NCBI GenBank assembly: GCA_035458585.1 | Contig: DATHZN010000060.1 | Span: forward strand, 27,541 to 91,540 | Direction of reading: 5' to 3' | Source: Marinobacterium_E sp035458585 | GTDB taxonomy: Bacteria; Pseudomonadota; Gammaproteobacteria; Pseudomonadales; Balneatricaceae | DNA: 64,000 bases | Shown: piece by piece, positions 59,746 through 64,000 of the stretch | How positions within the stretch are numbered: the first letter of the stretch is position 1 | Layout: every line of letters begins with the position of its first letter | Made by a program: the position numbers and the translations under genes | The notes under the pieces: generated by a model | Database searches by the model: none | What the model was told of the DNA's origin: nothing | What the model saw: only the letters and a program-made list of their open reading frames with translations

Positions 59746-60831
59746 CTATGCAGGGTAGTGTGCGCCCAGAATGCGTGGGCCGACTGCCCCTGTCGCCTCA
59801 GGTAGGTTACCCGCCTGACACTCCAAGTGACGTTTGGCCAGCCAGGCAAATGCTACAGCTTCCATATGGCTGGCTGGCCAGCCGAGTTCATCGCTTGTAT
59901 GCACCTTGGTATTAGGCAGCAGTAGACGGATACGCTCCATCAGAAGTGAGTTCTCGGCACCGCCACCGCAAATAATGAGCTGATTGAGTGGTTGCTCTAT
60001 GGATTGCGTCAGGCTTTGCGCAGTCAGTTCTAGCAGGGTCCTTTGCACATCTGCGGGTGACAAGGGCTCCTGCTGCTCCAGAATAGTCCTCAGCCAAGTT
60101 AGGTTAAACAGCTCTCGGCCGGTGCTTTTGGGAGCGCTGCGCTGGAAGTAGGGCTCTGCAAGCATGGCATTAAGTAGCGGTTCATTGAGGTTGCCGCTTG
60201 CAGCCCACTGCCCCCTCTCGTCGTAGCCAACGCCTCTGTGAATCTCTATCCATTGGTCCATTAACGTGTTGGCCGGACCGGTGTCAAAACCGAGTACGCC
60301 CCCTGATTCGTTAAACAGACTGAGATTGGCTATGCCGCCTAGATTCAGGATACCAACGGGGCGATCGAGGCTCTCAACCAGGTATTTGTGAAACGCCGGA
60401 ACCAGCGGTGCTCCTTCACCTCCCGCCGCCAGGTCACGACGGCGAAAATCTGCCACAACGCATATCCTGCTGCGCTCCGCCAGCAAATTGGGATTCCCCA
60501 TCTGCAGGCTGCAAGCAATATCAGGCCGGTGTCGCAATGTCTGACCGTGAAAGCCTATTGCTCTAATAGAATCTGGTTCGAGTGTGTGCTCTGTTAGGAA
60601 TGAAGTGACTGACGAGGCGACAAATTGGCTGTAATCGCGTTCTAACAACAGAAATTCGTCAAGCTTGATCGGCTCATCCAGGCATGCCCGATTGATTCGT
60701 TGACGTAGTTCAACCGGGAAGGCGTAATCGGCTGTGGCTACAATCTCTATCTCGGGTTTGAAACGACAAAGGGCTACGTCCAAAGCATCGACGCTGGTGC
60801 CTGACATCAGCCCGAGATAGAGGTCGTTCAT
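59746..60831 (-). CDS. anmK: Anhydro-N-acetylmuramic acid kinase
   Basis: Phosphorylates anhMurNAc recovered from cell-wall turnover to MurNAc-6-P. 361 aa, ASKHA fold, with GLMSGTSVDALDVAL, ILNLGGIANLSLF, GFDTGPANTLMDQW and ICGGGAENSLL. The ATG at 60831 overlaps the mepM TGA by one base, so translation is coupled to that of a wall hydrolase. Confidence 0.96.
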   Translation of the reverse strand: MNDLYLGLMSGTSVDALDVALCRFKPEIEIVATADYAFPVELRQRINRACLDEPIKLDEFLLLERDYSQFVASSVTSFLTEHTLEPDSIRAIGFHGQTLRHRPDIACSLQMGNPNLLAERSRICVVADFRRRDLAAGGEGAPLVPAFHKYLVESLDRPVGILNLGGIANLSLFNESGGVLGFDTGPANTLMDQWIEIHRGVGYDERGQWAASGNLNEPLLNAMLAEPYFQRSAPKSTGRELFNLTWLRTILEQQEPLSPADVQRTLLELTAQSLTQSIEQPLNQLIICGGGAENSLLMERIRLLLPNTKVHTSDELGWPASHMEAVAFAWLAKRHLECQAGNLPEATGAVGPRILGAHYPA

Positions 60832-62255
60832 CAACCGTTGTTGCTGCCGCTACCAGCCTCTGCTAGCTGTTCAACTGCTTTCATCTGAAGCTCGGCGATC
60901 AGTTGAGAGGTGTCCGCCTTGAAGCGTGCTAGCTCTTTCTTATCAATCGGTTGAGCATCAGGAAGTTTCACCGTCATGGGATTTTTGTGAACACCATTGA
61001 CGCGGAACTCATAGTGTAGATGCGGTCCTGTTGCTGTGCCTGTCATGCCGACATAACCAATCGTTTGCCCTTGCTTGACACGACTACCTGATGTCACTTT
61101 AGCGTTATACTTACTCAAGTGAGCGTAGAGCGTGGTGATGTTGCCACCGTGTTGGAGAATAATGGTTTTGCCGTAGCCGCCTTTAGTACCGCGCCAGATC
61201 ACTTTGCCGTCGCCGGACGCTTTTATTGGTGTGCCGGTTTTCGCTGCGTAGTCTGTGCCGCGGTGTGGGCGTTTTACTCCAAGTACCGGATGGTAGCGTT
61301 CGCGCTTAAAGCCCGAACTGATACGACGAAAATCAACGGGTGAGCGCAAGAAGGCTTTGCGCATGCTTCTCCCGTCTGGGGTGTAGTAGTTTGTGTCACC
61401 ATTAGAGTCGGTGTATCGAACAGCGGCAAAGGTGTCGCCATTGTTAGTAAACTCTGCTGCCAGAATGTTCCCTTCACCAATTTTTTTGCCGTCCAGATAC
61501 TTCTCTTCGTATAGCACCCTGAATTGATCTCCTTTTCGAATATCGAGTGCAAAGTCGATATCCCAGCCGAATATCTGTGCCAGCTCCATTATTTTTGCGT
61601 CACTCAGGCCAGCGCGCTGCGCGCCAAGGTAGAGTGAGTTCTGGATGTCGCCGCTGACAAATTGCGTTCGGATTTCAGGCGTGCGAGCGATTGTCTCTAA
61701 ATCGAAACCTTCTCCGTTGGCGATAAAGACAACCGACTCAAGCTTATTCTTTACTAAACGCAGGCGGTCGAGCTCACCTGATGCGTTTAAAGCAAGCTCT
61801 AAGGTCTGTCCGGGACGGATGCGCGTTAAAAGCTTTTCCTTATCGCTCTGACTGACCTGGTACACGTCTCGGGGGGTCAGGCCGGCGCGTTTGAAAATTT
61901 TGGTGAGATTGTCGCCGGAGCGAACTTCAAACTGACTCCAGTTGACCTGCGGCTCTTGGGCGACTGGCTCAACTTCAACTTCAACAACAGCTGCAGGCTC
62001 ATTATTGATGACTTCAGGTTGTAACGCATCTGTAGCTGTAGTTTGAGGAAGCTCAGTTGGTACCTGAAGTGGCTCGGGAACCACAACAGCGGCAGTTTCA
62101 GTTGGTGAAATAAGCTGAACCTGATTGCGGGTAGCCTCTACGTCCTGCGATGGCAATATTGTTGCAATAAAGACGCTCGCAGCTGTGAGAGTACCCGCCA
62201 GCGCTAAGTGCACTTTGGGAAAGCGTTTTGCTTTCTTAAAAATCTGTTTTGACAA
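60831..62255 (-). CDS. mepM: Murein DD-endopeptidase MepM-like (LysM-like domain plus M23 peptidase)
   Basis: 474 aa. N-terminal membrane anchor or signal (LALAGTLTAASVFIATILP), a Pro/Glu-rich spacer, an OapA/LysM-like domain beginning VRSGDNLTKIFKRAGLTPRD, a middle domain, and an M23 LytM peptidase with complete zinc ligands: HRGTDYAA, then HLSKY, and HLHYEF. MepM cuts 4-3 crosslinks to allow wall growth in E. coli. It forms an operon with anmK, diverging from tyrS. Confidence 0.94.
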   Translation of the reverse strand: MSKQIFKKAKRFPKVHLALAGTLTAASVFIATILPSQDVEATRNQVQLISPTETAAVVVPEPLQVPTELPQTTATDALQPEVINNEPAAVVEVEVEPVAQEPQVNWSQFEVRSGDNLTKIFKRAGLTPRDVYQVSQSDKEKLLTRIRPGQTLELALNASGELDRLRLVKNKLESVVFIANGEGFDLETIARTPEIRTQFVSGDIQNSLYLGAQRAGLSDAKIMELAQIFGWDIDFALDIRKGDQFRVLYEEKYLDGKKIGEGNILAAEFTNNGDTFAAVRYTDSNGDTNYYTPDGRSMRKAFLRSPVDFRRISSGFKRERYHPVLGVKRPHRGTDYAAKTGTPIKASGDGKVIWRGTKGGYGKTIILQHGGNITTLYAHLSKYNAKVTSGSRVKQGQTIGYVGMTGTATGPHLHYEFRVNGVHKNPMTVKLPDAQPIDKKELARFKADTSQLIAELQMKAVEQLAEAGSGSNNG

Positions 62256-62453
62256 AGGTGTTACTCTGATTAATGAACCGCTTCTAAGGCCTTAGACCAC
62301 AGAATACAAATAAGTTCCCGTTTATTCCCACATCTACAATGCTGATCCTATCCTTTTTGGTTCCTAGCTTCAAAGTATGTCGTTTGTAAGCGGTCTGTCT
62401 AAGGGGTAAAATCCTGCCCCACTAAAAATTTGTCACAGGTCCGAGTAGATAAC

Positions 62454-63755
62454 ATGACCACAGTAAAGGCATCCTTGATTGATGAGTTACAGGCCCGCGG
62501 CCTGATCTCCCAGATGAGTAGCGAAGCTGAATTGCAGGAGCATCTGCATGAGAACTCCGTTACCCTCTATTGTGGTTTTGACCCTACGGCGGATAGCCTG
62601 CATATTGGTAGTCTTGTGCCACTGTTGACTTTGCGTCGCTTCCAGCAGTTTGGGCACAAACCGCTGGCGCTTGTGGGTGGTGCAACTGGTTTGATAGGCG
62701 ACCCAAGCTTTAAAGCACAGGAGCGGAAACTGAATGACGACGACACCGTTGCGAATTGGGTCGAAAAGCTTAAAGCGCAAGTCAGTCGGTTTATCGATTT
62801 CGATTGCGGTGAGAACTCTGCAGAGGTTGTGAATAACCTCGATTGGACCCGTGGTGTTGATGTGTTGGCGTTCTTGCGTGACGTGGGTAAGCACTTCTCG
62901 GTTAATCAGATGATCGCCAAAGAGTCGGTGAAACAGCGTATCGATCGAGAGGGGTCAGGCATCTCTTTCACTGAATTCACCTATATGATCCTGCAGTCAT
63001 ATGATTTCCAGCAGCTGAACCTTTCCCACGCTTGCACGTTGCAGATCGGTGGATCAGATCAGTGGGGTAACATCACTGGCGGTATCGATTTGACTCGCCG
63101 CATGAACGCTAATCAGGTATTTGGAATCACGCTTCCGCTTGTCACCAAAGCTGACGGGACAAAGTTTGGTAAAACGGAATCAGGTACCATCTGGCTGGAT
63201 GCCAACAAGACGTCACCTTACGCTTTCTATCAATTTTGGTTGGCCACGGCGGATGCCGATGTGTACAAATTCCTGCGTTACTTCACGTTTTTAGAAGTAG
63301 CACGGATTGCCGAGATCGAAGCGGAGGACCAGGCTGCCTCTGGCCGTCCGCAGGCGCAACGTATACTTGCTGAAGAGATGACTCGTCTCATTCATGGTGA
63401 TGAAGCATTAGAGGCAGCTCAGCGTATCACTGAGTCGTTGTTTTCGGGTGACCTCAGCGGTCTTAGTGAAGCAGATTTTGAGCAGCTCAAGCTTGATGGG
63501 TTGCCATCAACTGAACTGCCAACCAATCTAGCCGAGCAGCCACTGACCTCCTTACTGTCTGATGCAGGGCTTGCACCCTCAGGCAAACAGATAAAGGATG
63601 CGCTGGGCCGTAATGCTGTCTTCGTCAATGACCGAGCTTGTGGTAGTGACGACATAATGAACGCTGAAGCAATCTTTGCCACTGAACAGGGCCGTTATGG
63701 CCGATACTTCCTGGTCAAAGTTGGTAAGAAAAAACATCATCTGTTTTACCGCTAA
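62454..63755 (+). CDS. tyrS: Tyrosyl-tRNA synthetase
   Basis: Class I synthetase, 433 aa. CGFDPTADSLHIGSLVPL holds the HIGH motif (HIGS), KFGKTESG the KMSKS equivalent, QIGGSDQWGNITGG the tyrosine site, and a C-terminal S4-like domain (SGKQIKDALGRNAVFVND) ends the protein. The frame opens at 62430, but ATG 62454 gives the family N-terminus. Its place just upstream of an rRNA operon, with anmK-mepM divergent, matches Pseudomonas. Confidence 0.97.
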   Translation: MTTVKASLIDELQARGLISQMSSEAELQEHLHENSVTLYCGFDPTADSLHIGSLVPLLTLRRFQQFGHKPLALVGGATGLIGDPSFKAQERKLNDDDTVANWVEKLKAQVSRFIDFDCGENSAEVVNNLDWTRGVDVLAFLRDVGKHFSVNQMIAKESVKQRIDREGSGISFTEFTYMILQSYDFQQLNLSHACTLQIGGSDQWGNITGGIDLTRRMNANQVFGITLPLVTKADGTKFGKTESGTIWLDANKTSPYAFYQFWLATADADVYKFLRYFTFLEVARIAEIEAEDQAASGRPQAQRILAEEMTRLIHGDEALEAAQRITESLFSGDLSGLSEADFEQLKLDGLPSTELPTNLAEQPLTSLLSDAGLAPSGKQIKDALGRNAVFVNDRACGSDDIMNAEAIFATEQGRYGRYFLVKVGKKKHHLFYR

Positions 63756-63768
63756 TTCATCCGTCATT

Positions 63769-63836
63769 AGATTTTGGAAAATATTTACAAAAAAGCGCCT
63801 GCGGTCGCTTGACTTAAAATCGGGGCGCGGTAATAT
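63769..63836 (+). promoter_or_regulatory. rRNA operon promoter with AT-rich upstream element
   Basis: TTGACT (63809-63814), 16 bases, TAATAT (63831-63836), preceded by an AT-rich tract (63769-63793) typical of an UP element and followed by a GC-rich discriminator (ACGCGCC). This is the signature of a strong, ppGpp/DksA-controlled rrn promoter; dksA itself is at 41.5 kb. Confidence 0.88.
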
Positions 63837-63842
63837 ACGCGC

Positions 63843-64000
63843 CTCGCTTGGGGAGACAGCGGAAACGCAAGGCTCCTAGATACAAGCAACGCTCTTTAAC
63901 AAATAGATCAAGTAATGCGTGTGGGCGCTTGTTAGGGTTAGGCAACAAAGCTTAATCAAGACAAGCAACCTATATGTGAATTCATTTAGCGTAAGTTTTT
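63843..64000 (+). other. 5' leader of an rRNA operon with boxA (16S gene beyond the window)
   Basis: The predicted transcript start is near 63843. CGCTCTTTAACA at 63890-63901 is a boxA antitermination site (consensus TGCTCTTTAACA). It is followed by GTGTGGGCGCTTG (63919-63931), resembling boxC. The mature 16S start (AGAGTTTGATC) is not reached before the window ends. Confidence 0.9.

Overview
This window is a contiguous piece of a gammaproteobacterial chromosome, probably a marine relative of the Oceanospirillales/Pseudomonadales. That placement is inferred from gene order and protein resemblance, not from a search. Almost everything is core housekeeping DNA in operons with conserved synteny. 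I found no insertion sequence, prophage, CRISPR array or toxin-antitoxin pair. Non-ATG starts are frequent: TTG for carA, ftsH, rimP and folK, and GTG for nfo, folP, argC, erpA and others.

Layout, left to right. (1) 1-5.7 kb: a tight plus-strand operon with the end of recJ, a small unknown gene, nfo, nudF, a DUF1249 gene, yqiA and parE, covering DNA repair, nucleotide clean-up and chromosome decatenation. (2) 5.8-10.3 kb: a PAS-PAS-degenerate GGDEF-EAL protein, then an L,D-transpeptidase and a Tat-exported MepK-like peptidase, i.e. a maker and a cutter of 3-3 peptidoglycan crosslinks. (3) 10.3-15.4 kb: carA-carB-greA, preceded by a leader that looks like a translation-coupled attenuator. (4) 15.6-18.5 kb: a minus-strand TRAP transporter (dctPQM) placed between greA and yhbY. 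(5) 18.7-24.1 kb: yhbY, ftsH, folP, glmM and secG; rlmE, normally just before ftsH, is missing. (6) 24.1-33.2 kb: tRNA-Leu(GAG), initiator tRNA-Met, a leader with tandem terminators, then rimP-nusA-infB-rbfA-truB-rpsO-pnp, the classic transcription/translation operon.

(7) 33.3-42.0 kb: a membrane protein, an rRNA G-methyltransferase, rsuA, a two-part QueD-like protein, then the minus-strand series dksA-gluQ-pcnB-folK-panB-panC. pcnB has a hydrophobic N-terminal segment, and an unusual AT-rich structured gap lies between pcnB and gluQ. (8) 42.2-50.6 kb: a class I aminotransferase, a Rieske protein, a FecCD-type permease plus ATPase without a binding protein, a kinase/P-loop fusion, then mrcB (PBP1B) and a TPR lipoprotein that is probably its activator LpoP. 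(9) 50.6-55.2 kb: hemL, a ClC chloride channel with CBS domains, argC and erpA. (10) 55.2-59.7 kb: a large membrane hybrid histidine kinase behind a good sigma-54-type promoter, and a D-malate/tartrate dehydrogenase. These two appear inserted into an otherwise conserved argC-erpA-anmK-mepM-tyrS-rrn order. (11) 59.7-64 kb: anmK and mepM (minus), tyrS (plus), and the promoter, boxA and leader of an rRNA operon whose 16S gene lies just beyond the window.

Cell-wall metabolism recurs (ldtD-like, mepK, glmM, mrcB, lpoP-like, anmK, mepM). I see no obviously new multi-gene system. The points most worth following are regulatory leaders (carA, ftsH, metY-rimP, pnp), the sigma-54 promoter of the hybrid kinase, the two-part QueD-like protein, the hydrophobic N-terminus of PcnB, and the AT-rich gap at 40.2-40.6 kb.
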